From positions 101,372 through 165,371 of the forward strand of contig NZ_NKYE01000017.1 in assembly GCF_002262875.1 (NCBI RefSeq): 64,000 nucleotides of DNA. Reading direction: 5' to 3'. Positions within the stretch are counted from its first letter, which is position 1. Each line of letters opens with the position of its first letter. The notes beneath the pieces were generated by a model. It worked only from the letters and a program-made list of their open reading frames with translations. It made no database searches and was not told the DNA's origin. Positions 1-7,924 of this stretch are shown here, piece by piece. This stretch comes from Amycolatopsis antarctica (lineage in GTDB: Bacteria; Actinomycetota; Actinomycetes; Mycobacteriales; Pseudonocardiaceae). The translations under genes and the position numbers were made by a program.

Positions 1-1090
1 TCGACACGGCGTTCGCGGTCTCCTGCGGCGGCCGCAGCCACAGTCCGGACTGCACGACCTCCAGTACCGCGTCGGGGGCGTAGCGATAGGCGCCGGGACG
101 GATCTCCTCCGCGCCGAAGACCGGTTCGCGATGGCGCAGCAGTTCGGGCGCCGCCTGCTGCCCCGACTCCTGCGGGGAGTAGCCGAGTTCCTCGGCGAAC
201 GCCCGCCAGCCGAGGTTTCCGTCCGGGCGCACCAGGTAGATGCCCGGTTCAGTCCGCGAGCCCACCGGAATGCCCGCGTAGCAGACGACCGATTCGCCGA
301 CCGCGTTGGCGACGTGCTGACCGAAGGCCATGTCGGCGGAGACCGCGATCGGGCCGAACCGCAGCAAGCGCAGGCGGGTGCGCACCTCGGCGGGTACCCA
401 GCCCCAGAACCTCGTGATGTCGTCCAGCGAGACGGCCGCCGCGCCCGGGCAGCCCAGCACCACGGTGCACACCTCGGACTGTGCGGGAAGGGTCTCGATC
501 AGTCGCGCTCGGTGCGCGGCGAGGATTCGCTCCGGGCCGCGCGGACGCAGCCAGACCCCGCCCGGAAGGGGTTCGGCCACACTGCCCGCGCTCGTCGGCA
601 TGGTGTCGACGAACGAGGCGGCGTTCTCCCAGACGGGCCGGGGAAACCGCTTGCCATCTCGCTGCGGCGGCTTTCCCGGTTGGAAGCGCACCCAGCCGGT
701 GCCCCAACCCGCGTCCACGAACAGTGAGCCGTCGACGCCGGGCATGACGCTGCCGTCGGGAGCGACGATGGTGCGGCCGAGCCGTTCGGACAGCCACTGC
801 CCGGCCAGGGTCGTCGTCTCCCTGGACCGGCCTCCGATCACCAGCCGCACGCCGTTGCGCTTGCGGGGCAACAGTTTCGCCGCCGACTCCCATACCGAGA
901 AGGAACTGTCCGCCGGGATGTCGACGACGACGAGCTGGTGCTCGGGATCCTCCGCGAGCCCCAGCGCCAGGTCGCGAACCTCCTGCCGCAGCGAGTCGCG
1001 CATGTGCACCACGAGTGCGTTGCCGATCGTGTGGCTGGCCACGTTCCGATCGCCGTCCTGCGTTCCGCGACGCTTCGCCAACAGGTTCAT
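1..1090 (-). CDS. Large uncharacterised ESX-locus protein, 3' end outside window
   Basis: The reading frame is open from the ATG at 1088-1090 to the left edge, giving at least 363 residues with no stop. The ATG lies one base after the eccB stop and has an AAGG ribosome site inside the eccB end, so it is the next gene of the ESX operon. No membrane segment or signal peptide is visible. Two stretches of about 110 residues look like diverged copies of one module: a hydrophobic strand, a Trp-containing helix, a charged RLRL-type segment, then PDG and GW. I do not recognise the family. It is not EccE or mycosin, because the paired N-terminal membrane helices of EccE and a subtilase catalytic motif are both absent. 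The role is presumably in the secretion locus by position only. Confidence 0.75.
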   Translation of the reverse strand, partial: MNLLAKRRGTQDGDRNVASHTIGNALVVHMRDSLRQEVRDLALGLAEDPEHQLVVVDIPADSSFSVWESAAKLLPRKRNGVRLVIGGRSRETTTLAGQWLSERLGRTIVAPDGSVMPGVDGSLFVDAGWGTGWVRFQPGKPPQRDGKRFPRPVWENAASFVDTMPTSAGSVAEPLPGGVWLRPRGPERILAAHRARLIETLPAQSEVCTVVLGCPGAAAVSLDDITRFWGWVPAEVRTRLRLLRFGPIAVSADMAFGQHVANAVGESVVCYAGIPVGSRTEPGIYLVRPDGNLGWRAFAEELGYSPQESGQQAAPELLRHREPVFGAEEIRPGAYRYAPDAVLEVVQSGLWLRPPQETANAVS

Positions 1091-1091
1091 C

Positions 1092-2468
1092 TCAACCTTG
1101 TCCCTTCTCGAACACGCCCACGGCCTCGCGGCTGAGCATCGGACCGCTCGGTATCGCCGCGAGCAACTCGGCGGGCACCGGATTCGGCTGTGCGCCACCG
1201 AATCCGAGCGCCTTGATCGCCTCGTCGTCGGCGAGCCGGTACTTCATCCCCGTCTCGTCGATCAGATAGCGGTCCGGCTTCTGTCCCCTGCCCGTCGGTG
1301 CCGGCACCGACGCCGCGAGCAGCGCCGTGCCCGGCTTGAGGTGCATCCCCATCCGGCCGGTCTGCCCGCCCGCGCCGATTCCCGCGACGCCGGGATCCGC
1401 GGTGACCGGCTGACTGGCCAGGAACACCCCCTGGGGCTGCTGCTTCAGGCAGAGGGCACGCTCGCCCGCGGGCACCGGCCGCATCGTGAGCAGATCCGGG
1501 ATCCGCGTGGTCAGCGAGCTGTCTGCGGAACGCGGGGCGCCGGCGATCGACACGGCGTCGATGGGGACGGCGGCAGCTCCGCTGCGCGACTGGAGCAGTG
1601 CCGCCTCGGTGGCCGACAACGGGGCGAGCCCGTCCTCACGCAACACGAAGTAGTGCTCGACACCGTTGCCGATGTCCTGCCGGAACACCGTTCCCGGCTG
1701 GTGCACCGCACCGGCGATGGAGATCTCGTCGCCGCCGGGCAGCGAAGCGGCGGCGATCTCCGGGCCGTCCGGCAGCGCGCCCAGCCACTCCGGCGCGGCG
1801 GTGGGCGGAACGCCCACGCCGAGTCCGAGCGCGATGGGAACGCTGGGCTCGGCCAGCCGCATCTTCTGGTTGCCCCACACCACGTACTGGGTTCCGTCCG
1901 TGGAGGTGACCCACAGGTACTCCTTGCCGGTCACCGGCGTGGAGGCGACATCGGGGTCGAGGTTCATGCTCAGCGAACCGCCGCCGGGAACCGGGCCACC
2001 GTCGCCCTGTCCCAGGCACAGCAGCCACCCGCCGCTGACCAGCGAGCCCTGTTCAGGGACGGACTGGGGGGCACCCTCGATGCCCATCGGCCGCCCACGG
2101 GGAACGTCGACGAGCGAGGCACGGGAGATGTTCTCGACCTTCGCCCCGGCCCCCTGTACCAGCATCGCCGAAGCGTGGTTGAGCACCGGCACCAGTGCAC
2201 CGTTCTGGTACACGTAGCGAGCGCCGCTCTCCTCCTCCACCACGATCGCCTTCGGCTTGCTCCAGGCCGTGTTACCGCCCGGGTTGATCAACCCGTAGAC
2301 CCAGAAGGCCACGCCGATGAGCAGAGCGAGCACCATTCCGAACACGATCCCTATGAACGCCCGTCGCGCGGGCGGTTCGCTCTGGTTGGGATCACCGAGC
2401 AGCAGCGCCGCGCTCATCCGGCCCACCAGCGTCTGGTAGGCGTGGACGTGATCCTTCTGCGTCTGCAC
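1092..2468 (-). CDS. eccB: EccB, type VII secretion membrane component
   Basis: This is a 458-residue protein with the normal EccB plan. A short cytoplasmic N-terminus (opening MQTQKDHVHAYQ) is followed by one membrane helix at about residues 38-62 and a large extracytoplasmic domain. That domain carries two cysteines (in the WLLCLG and ERALCLK contexts) that could form the disulfide usual in the family. EccB joins EccC, EccD and EccE in the ESX membrane complex. The start is GTG at 2466-2468, six bases after the eccD stop, and the gene is followed one base after its stop by the partial gene at 1-1090. The length is slightly shorter than mycobacterial EccB (about 480-500). Confidence 0.93.
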   Translation of the reverse strand: MQTQKDHVHAYQTLVGRMSAALLLGDPNQSEPPARRAFIGIVFGMVLALLIGVAFWVYGLINPGGNTAWSKPKAIVVEEESGARYVYQNGALVPVLNHASAMLVQGAGAKVENISRASLVDVPRGRPMGIEGAPQSVPEQGSLVSGGWLLCLGQGDGGPVPGGGSLSMNLDPDVASTPVTGKEYLWVTSTDGTQYVVWGNQKMRLAEPSVPIALGLGVGVPPTAAPEWLGALPDGPEIAAASLPGGDEISIAGAVHQPGTVFRQDIGNGVEHYFVLREDGLAPLSATEAALLQSRSGAAAVPIDAVSIAGAPRSADSSLTTRIPDLLTMRPVPAGERALCLKQQPQGVFLASQPVTADPGVAGIGAGGQTGRMGMHLKPGTALLAASVPAPTGRGQKPDRYLIDETGMKYRLADDEAIKALGFGGAQPNPVPAELLAAIPSGPMLSREAVGVFEKGQG

Positions 2469-2474
2469 CGCTGA

Positions 2475-3884
2475 TCACCCGGCCAGTCCGCGCGCCCAGG
2501 CGAAGACGCCGAGGAGCTGCAGCAGCAGTGGCACGGAGGCGAGTGCGAACAGGTTCTCCGCGATGTTGCCGAGGTGCGGCCAGATCGGCAGGACCCTGCG
2601 GTACTGCTCACGCAGCGCCGCGAGTACGAGCAGCAGCGCGGCGCCCAGCAGCACCAGTACGCCGACCACGCGCCACACGTCCTCGAAGCTGGACAGCATC
2701 GACAGGGCGAACAGCATCACGCCCCACGATCCCGCCGCCGCGAACGCGAGTCGCTGGCCGACGTTGAGGAACTCGCGCGAACGCAGCAACACCAGCACGG
2801 TGAACAGTCCGGTCAGCGTGTAGGTGACCCAGGTCGGATCCTCGATGAGGTACCAGAGTCCGGCCGCGATGACGGCCGAGGCACCGATCGCCAGCACGCT
2901 GAGGTAGCGGTCGGCATGGCCGGTCTGCGTCACCACCTCTTCCGCGGGCGCGGGCTCCACGTCGATCTTCAGTTCGTCGCCGGTGCGCGGCAACTGCGGA
3001 CCGCGCAACCTGGCGGCCCTGGTGGCGAGTTTCGGCGCGAACAGGGTCACCAGGAAGAACATGGCGACCAGCACCCCGGCGTTCTGCTGGGGGCTGAACT
3101 CGAAGATGGTGTGCATCCACACCGCCAGGATCGCACCGAAACCGGCCACCGCGGCGCAGCCGAACGGGACGATCGGCAGGTCCTGCGCGAACAGGCGTTG
3201 CACGATCAGCAGTGCCACGGCGGTCACCGTCATGGCGACACCGCCGATCAGCACACCGTCCGGGCGCAGTTCGAGCGTGCCCTGCACCCCTTCGGTGCCC
3301 ACCATTCCGGCCAGTGCGGCGAACAGGCAGCCGGGCAGCCCGATCACCGCGGCGAGGACCCGATCGGCCAGTGTCCGCGCGACCAGTACCGCCGCCACCG
3401 CGAGGATCAGCGCGAGCACCCCCGCGGTGGTCGCGGCGACCGCGTCGGCGACTCCGCTGAGCAGGGTCAGCCCGATCGTGCCGAACGCAAGCGAGGCCAG
3501 GCCGAGGAACAGCCTGCGGTTGATCGTCTCGTTCCACCGGTTGCTGTGCCGGTTGACCGCGGTCGCCATGCCGTCGGCGATGTCGTCGAAGTCCAGTTCC
3601 GGCAACGGATCCGCGGCCGGTGCCAGGTGGAACTCCTCACCTTCGAACCAGTCCAGCGTCTCCGGCGTGCCGTCCGGGTCGAACGGTGCCTCACCGAGCC
3701 GCTGCAGCACCCAGGAGCCGTACTCCTCGCTGCCGCCGGCCACGTCCTCCTCCCGCACCACGTTGCGGACCAGGACCGGCAGCAGTGCCGAGACGGTGGT
3801 GGAGATCGGCACCGCGAGGTCGGCCTGCCCACCGGGGCCGTGCACCGTGATCCGGCAGAGTTCCGCGTTCATCGTGCTGGTCAC
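2475..3884 (-). CDS. eccD: EccD, type VII secretion channel subunit
   Basis: This 469-residue protein begins with a ubiquitin-like (YukD) domain of about 90 residues (CRITVHGPGGQADLAVPIS context). About eleven strongly hydrophobic helices follow from residue 130 to the end, which is the standard EccD plan. In ESX complexes EccD supplies most of the membrane vestibule. I chose the GTG at 3882-3884: a GAGGAGG site sits eight bases upstream, and the GTG overlaps the eccC stop as GTGA, a translational-coupling arrangement. A later ATG at 3872 would lie 20 bases from that site. The gene lies between eccC and eccB. Confidence 0.95.
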   Translation of the reverse strand: MTSTMNAELCRITVHGPGGQADLAVPISTTVSALLPVLVRNVVREEDVAGGSEEYGSWVLQRLGEAPFDPDGTPETLDWFEGEEFHLAPAADPLPELDFDDIADGMATAVNRHSNRWNETINRRLFLGLASLAFGTIGLTLLSGVADAVAATTAGVLALILAVAAVLVARTLADRVLAAVIGLPGCLFAALAGMVGTEGVQGTLELRPDGVLIGGVAMTVTAVALLIVQRLFAQDLPIVPFGCAAVAGFGAILAVWMHTIFEFSPQQNAGVLVAMFFLVTLFAPKLATRAARLRGPQLPRTGDELKIDVEPAPAEEVVTQTGHADRYLSVLAIGASAVIAAGLWYLIEDPTWVTYTLTGLFTVLVLLRSREFLNVGQRLAFAAAGSWGVMLFALSMLSSFEDVWRVVGVLVLLGAALLLVLAALREQYRRVLPIWPHLGNIAENLFALASVPLLLQLLGVFAWARGLAG

Positions 3885-6800
3885 GTGCCCGACCTCCTCG
3901 GTTGCGCGCCGACGACCTGATCGTCGCGCGATGTCGTCGCCGGCACGAGGCCGGTCTGCATGAGTGTCACGCCGCGACGGGTGACGAGCTGGGCGCGTCC
4001 GACGGGCAGTGTCCGCGGCTTGGCCTCACCGAGGAACTTGCCCTCTTCCTTCGGATAGGAGAACAACATCGCCGGGCTGCCCAGCTCCCACAGCCGCCGC
4101 ATCACCGGATCCATCATTCCGCGCATCGCGTTCGCGCTGCTGCGCGCGACGATCAGGTGGAATCCGATGTAGACACCCTGGGCCAGCAAGGGAAGCAGCG
4201 CGTCCAGCGGCGAGCCCATGCTCGTACCGGAGGAGAGCAATTCGTAATCGTCGATGACGACGAAGAGCTGCGGGCCTTCCCACCAGTCGCGTTTGCGCAG
4301 CCGGTCCGAGGTGATCTCCGCCCCCGGCACCCGCTTGTGCAGCGACACCGCCGCCCGGTTCCCCAGGTCGGTCAGGGCGTCCGTGCTCACCGCGTAGCCG
4401 ATCCGGTACTCCTCCGGCACCACGTCGTCGAGGTCGCGGCGCGAGTCGCCGAGCAGGATCTTCGCCTCGGCGGGCGTGTTCCCCTCGACGATCGAGCGCA
4501 TCACCAGCCGCAGCGCGTTCGTCTTGCCGGTCTCGGCGTCACCGAGCATGAACAGGTGCGGTACGGCGTTGAAGTCGTGCCACACCGGGTTGAGTCGCTG
4601 TTCCTCCTGGCCCAGGCAGATCCGCAGACCGCTCTTGGCGCGGGGCAGGTCCACCATCGGCAGCTTCGTCGGCAGCAACCGCACGCCCGGCGCATTGCGT
4701 CCCGGCCAGAACGTGCGCGCCTCCTCCACGACGGCTTTCGTCGCGTTGGCGAGGTCCTCGGTGGCGGAGCTGCCGTCCAGCCGGGGCAGGCCGGCCAGGA
4801 AATGGAACCCGGAACTGGTCAGGCCGCGGCCCGGCTGGTTCGGCACGGTGGCCGCCTTCCGGCCCTGCACCTCCGACTCCATCGAGTCACCGAGCCGCAG
4901 TTCGAACCGGGTGCCGAGCACGTCCCGCAGCCACGGCCGGATCTCCGACCAGCGAGTGGAGGACACGACGAGATGGATGCCGAAGGAGAGGCCGCGCGCG
5001 GCGATCTCGGTCAGCTTCGTCTCAAGATGATCGAAGTCCTGTCGCAGCGTGAACCAGCCGTCGATGACCAGGAACACCTCGCCGTGTGCGTCGTTGATCT
5101 TGCCGGTTCTGCGCGCCTCGCGGTACGCGGGCATCGACTCGAAACCGTGTTCGGCGAACGCGGCCTCCCGCATCTCCATCACCTGGATGACTTCTTCCAG
5201 GGTGCGCACGACCCGGTCACGCTCCATGCGGGTGGCCACCGAACCGACGTGCGGCAGGCCGCTGATCGACATGATGCCGCCACCGCCGAAGTCGAGACCG
5301 TAGAACTGCACCTCGTCCGGGGTGTGCGTGAGTGCGAGGCCGAGGATCAGCGTCCGCACGAGTGTCGACTTGCCGGTCATCGGGGCACCGACGACGCCTA
5401 CATGCCCGTCCGCGCCGGACAGGTCCGCGACCAGCAGCTCTCGCGCCTGCTCGTACGGCAGGTCCACCAGGCCGACGGGGACGCGGAACCTGCCGCGCAC
5501 GGCCGGATCGTCGACGCTCATACCCAGTTCCGGGTGCGGCAGCACGCTGGGCAGCATCGCGTCCAGGCTCGGCGAAGAGGACAACGGCGGTAGCCACACC
5601 TGCCGTGCGGCCGGACCGGCGCCGACGAGCCTGCTGATGAGGACCTCCGCCAGGCTCGGCGCGTCCGTCTTCTCGGCTTCGGACGGCTTCTTCTCCTCTT
5701 CCGGGTCCTCGATCTCGGTGATCTCGGCGGACCGGATCTCGTGCCGTCGTGGACTCGCCTGGGTGTGGAAGGCGACGACATCGCTGGCGATCGCCGCCTC
5801 ATCCTCGGAGACCGGCCCTCCCTCGGGCGCCGTCGTCAGGCAGGGACCGGACACATAGGCACCCTTGAACCTGATCAGCGTCGAGGTGTCCACCTTCAGG
5901 TAGCCGTTGCCCGGTCCCGACGGAAGCTCGTAGGCGTCGGCGACACCGATGACACTGCGCGACTCCATCGAGGAGAACGTGCGCAGCGCCACGCGGTAGG
6001 ACAGGTGGCCCTCGACCCGGTGGATCCGGCCCTCGTCGAGCCGCTGCGAGGCGAGCAGCAGGTGCACGCCCAGGCTACGGCCGAGTCTGCCGATGGAGAC
6101 GAACAGTTCCATGAACTCCGGCTTGCTGCCCAGCAGTTCACTGAACTCGTCGACGATCACCAGCAGGGTGGGCAACGGGGTGAGCTGCCCACCGGCGGCG
6201 CGCGCCTTCTCGTACTCGAACAGGGACGAGTAGCCGCTCTCCCGCAGGATCTCCTGCCGCCGGGTCATCTCACCGTTGATCGAGTCCTGCATCCGGTCGA
6301 CCAGTGGCAGCTCGTCGGCCAGGTTGGTGATCACCGCGGAGGTGTGCGGCAACTTGTCCATACCGAGGAAGGTCGCGCCGCCCTTGAAGTCGACCAGGAC
6401 CAGGTTGAGGATCTCGGACGAGTGGGTCGCGGCGAGGCTGCACACCAGGGTGCGCAGGAGTTCGCTCTTGCCGGACCCGGTGGCGCCGATCAGCATGCCG
6501 TGCGGGCCGGTACCACCCTGTGCGGACTCCTTCAGGTCGATCTCGACGACCTCACCGTCCTCGGTGACGCCGATCGGCACCTGCAGCCGCGCGCGCTGCG
6601 GGGTCTTCTGCCGCCAGAACGCGTTGACGTCGAAGGAGTGCACATCGCGGATGCCGAGCAGCGTGGTGAGTTCGAAGTCGTTCTCGAACGGCTTGTCGAC
6701 CACGTCCACCGTGCCGCTGGTGCGCTTCGGCGCGAGCAGCCTGGCCAGGGTGGCCGCCTCGGTCTGGCTCATCTCGTCACAGGTGGCGGAGCCGACGTCG

Positions 6801-7924
6801 TCGTCGGCGGGGTAGGAAACCCGGCCGTCGCGGCAGGTGAGGCGAAGAACCTTGGCACCACCGGGCAGTTCGCCGGTCGCGTCGAACAGCACGACGTTGC
6901 GCAGGCCGGGGCCGAACAACGGGGAGTACTCGGGAATATCGGCGAGATGCGCCACGACCACGACGAACGGCTCGGACACACCGGCCAGCACGCTCTTGTC
7001 GTGGTCGCCGCGATCGGTCACCTCGGGCCCGAGCAGATCGAGTAGTTCGTCGTGGTCGCAGGCAAGCAGGCGAATCGGCCCGGCCGCGTCGCGAGCGACC
7101 GGGTGCGCGTTGTGCGGTAACCACTTCACCCAGTCCCACTCGGTCTGGTGCTGTGGTGCGGTCAGCACCGCGATCCGCAGTTCGTCCGGCGCGTGGAAGG
7201 TGACGAGCTGACCCATCATCGACCGGATCAGTCCGACGGCCGCGTCTTGGTCGCCCTCGAACTCGACGCTGGTGAAACTACGCAACCCGACCGAGATCGG
7301 TATGCCGGTCACCGTCCGGTACGTCTCGCTGAACCGGCGCAGGGAAATCGCCGACAGCGGTTCGAGATCCTCGATCGGCTTGGTGGACGGCGGGGTGAAC
7401 TCCATCGTCGCGTGCTGGACGCCCAGCCCGATGCGTGCGCGGGCGAAGTCGTCGTGACTTCCCCGCCGCTCCCACAGACGGGGGCCGCTCGCCATCGACC
7501 ACAACCACGAGGGCGCAGGATGGTTCCACACCACGGCTTTGCGCTGAGCGTCGCTGGTGTCCCTGGCCTTGCGGCGCAACTGCCCTATGTAGCGCAGGTA
7601 GTCGCGGCGCTCGGAGTTGAGCTTGCGCTTGCGTTCACCGGCGTTACGGAAGAGCTGGTTGATCGCCATCGCGATCATGCCGATGCCCATCGCGCCGGCC
7701 ATGATGAACATGAACGGCGACGCACCGCCCGTCCCGCTGCTGATCGAGGAGAAGACCAGGATCATCGCGAGCGGGCCGATCGCCATCGGCAGGAACATCA
7801 GGATGGAACTGAAGTCCCGGGTGGCCGGCTCCGGCATCACCGGTGGCTCTTCGAGTTCCTCCTGCCCCTTCGGCATCTCGGGCCCGGCGACGCGGGGATT
7901 CCGCTTGACGGTGACAGTACTCAT
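3881..7924 (-). CDS. eccC: EccC, three-domain FtsK/SpoIIIE ATPase of type VII secretion
   Basis: This 1347-residue motor ATPase recognises and drives ESX substrates. Two membrane helices lie at about residues 41-60 and 70-91. Three FtsK/SpoIIIE ATPase domains follow, with P-loops GATGSGKS near residue 478, GAPMTGKS near 845 and GDAETGKT near 1127. The first domain also has a Walker B-like LLVIVDEF. All three P-loops keep the Lys-Ser/Thr pair. The protein is a fused EccCa-EccCb form, as in ESX-4 and many non-mycobacterial loci. I chose the ATG at 7922-7924, which overlaps the upstream stop as ATGA. A longer frame to 7963 would run deep into the upstream gene and has no family support. Confidence 0.96.
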   Translation of the reverse strand: MSTVTVKRNPRVAGPEMPKGQEELEEPPVMPEPATRDFSSILMFLPMAIGPLAMILVFSSISSGTGGASPFMFIMAGAMGIGMIAMAINQLFRNAGERKRKLNSERRDYLRYIGQLRRKARDTSDAQRKAVVWNHPAPSWLWSMASGPRLWERRGSHDDFARARIGLGVQHATMEFTPPSTKPIEDLEPLSAISLRRFSETYRTVTGIPISVGLRSFTSVEFEGDQDAAVGLIRSMMGQLVTFHAPDELRIAVLTAPQHQTEWDWVKWLPHNAHPVARDAAGPIRLLACDHDELLDLLGPEVTDRGDHDKSVLAGVSEPFVVVVAHLADIPEYSPLFGPGLRNVVLFDATGELPGGAKVLRLTCRDGRVSYPADDDVGSATCDEMSQTEAATLARLLAPKRTSGTVDVVDKPFENDFELTTLLGIRDVHSFDVNAFWRQKTPQRARLQVPIGVTEDGEVVEIDLKESAQGGTGPHGMLIGATGSGKSELLRTLVCSLAATHSSEILNLVLVDFKGGATFLGMDKLPHTSAVITNLADELPLVDRMQDSINGEMTRRQEILRESGYSSLFEYEKARAAGGQLTPLPTLLVIVDEFSELLGSKPEFMELFVSIGRLGRSLGVHLLLASQRLDEGRIHRVEGHLSYRVALRTFSSMESRSVIGVADAYELPSGPGNGYLKVDTSTLIRFKGAYVSGPCLTTAPEGGPVSEDEAAIASDVVAFHTQASPRRHEIRSAEITEIEDPEEEKKPSEAEKTDAPSLAEVLISRLVGAGPAARQVWLPPLSSSPSLDAMLPSVLPHPELGMSVDDPAVRGRFRVPVGLVDLPYEQARELLVADLSGADGHVGVVGAPMTGKSTLVRTLILGLALTHTPDEVQFYGLDFGGGGIMSISGLPHVGSVATRMERDRVVRTLEEVIQVMEMREAAFAEHGFESMPAYREARRTGKINDAHGEVFLVIDGWFTLRQDFDHLETKLTEIAARGLSFGIHLVVSSTRWSEIRPWLRDVLGTRFELRLGDSMESEVQGRKAATVPNQPGRGLTSSGFHFLAGLPRLDGSSATEDLANATKAVVEEARTFWPGRNAPGVRLLPTKLPMVDLPRAKSGLRICLGQEEQRLNPVWHDFNAVPHLFMLGDAETGKTNALRLVMRSIVEGNTPAEAKILLGDSRRDLDDVVPEEYRIGYAVSTDALTDLGNRAAVSLHKRVPGAEITSDRLRKRDWWEGPQLFVVIDDYELLSSGTSMGSPLDALLPLLAQGVYIGFHLIVARSSANAMRGMMDPVMRRLWELGSPAMLFSYPKEEGKFLGEAKPRTLPVGRAQLVTRRGVTLMQTGLVPATTSRDDQVVGAQPRRSGT

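Noticed and set aside
330..2474. 714-codon plus-strand frame
   Set aside because: Antisense to eccB and the partial gene. The sense strand has the recognisable proteins.
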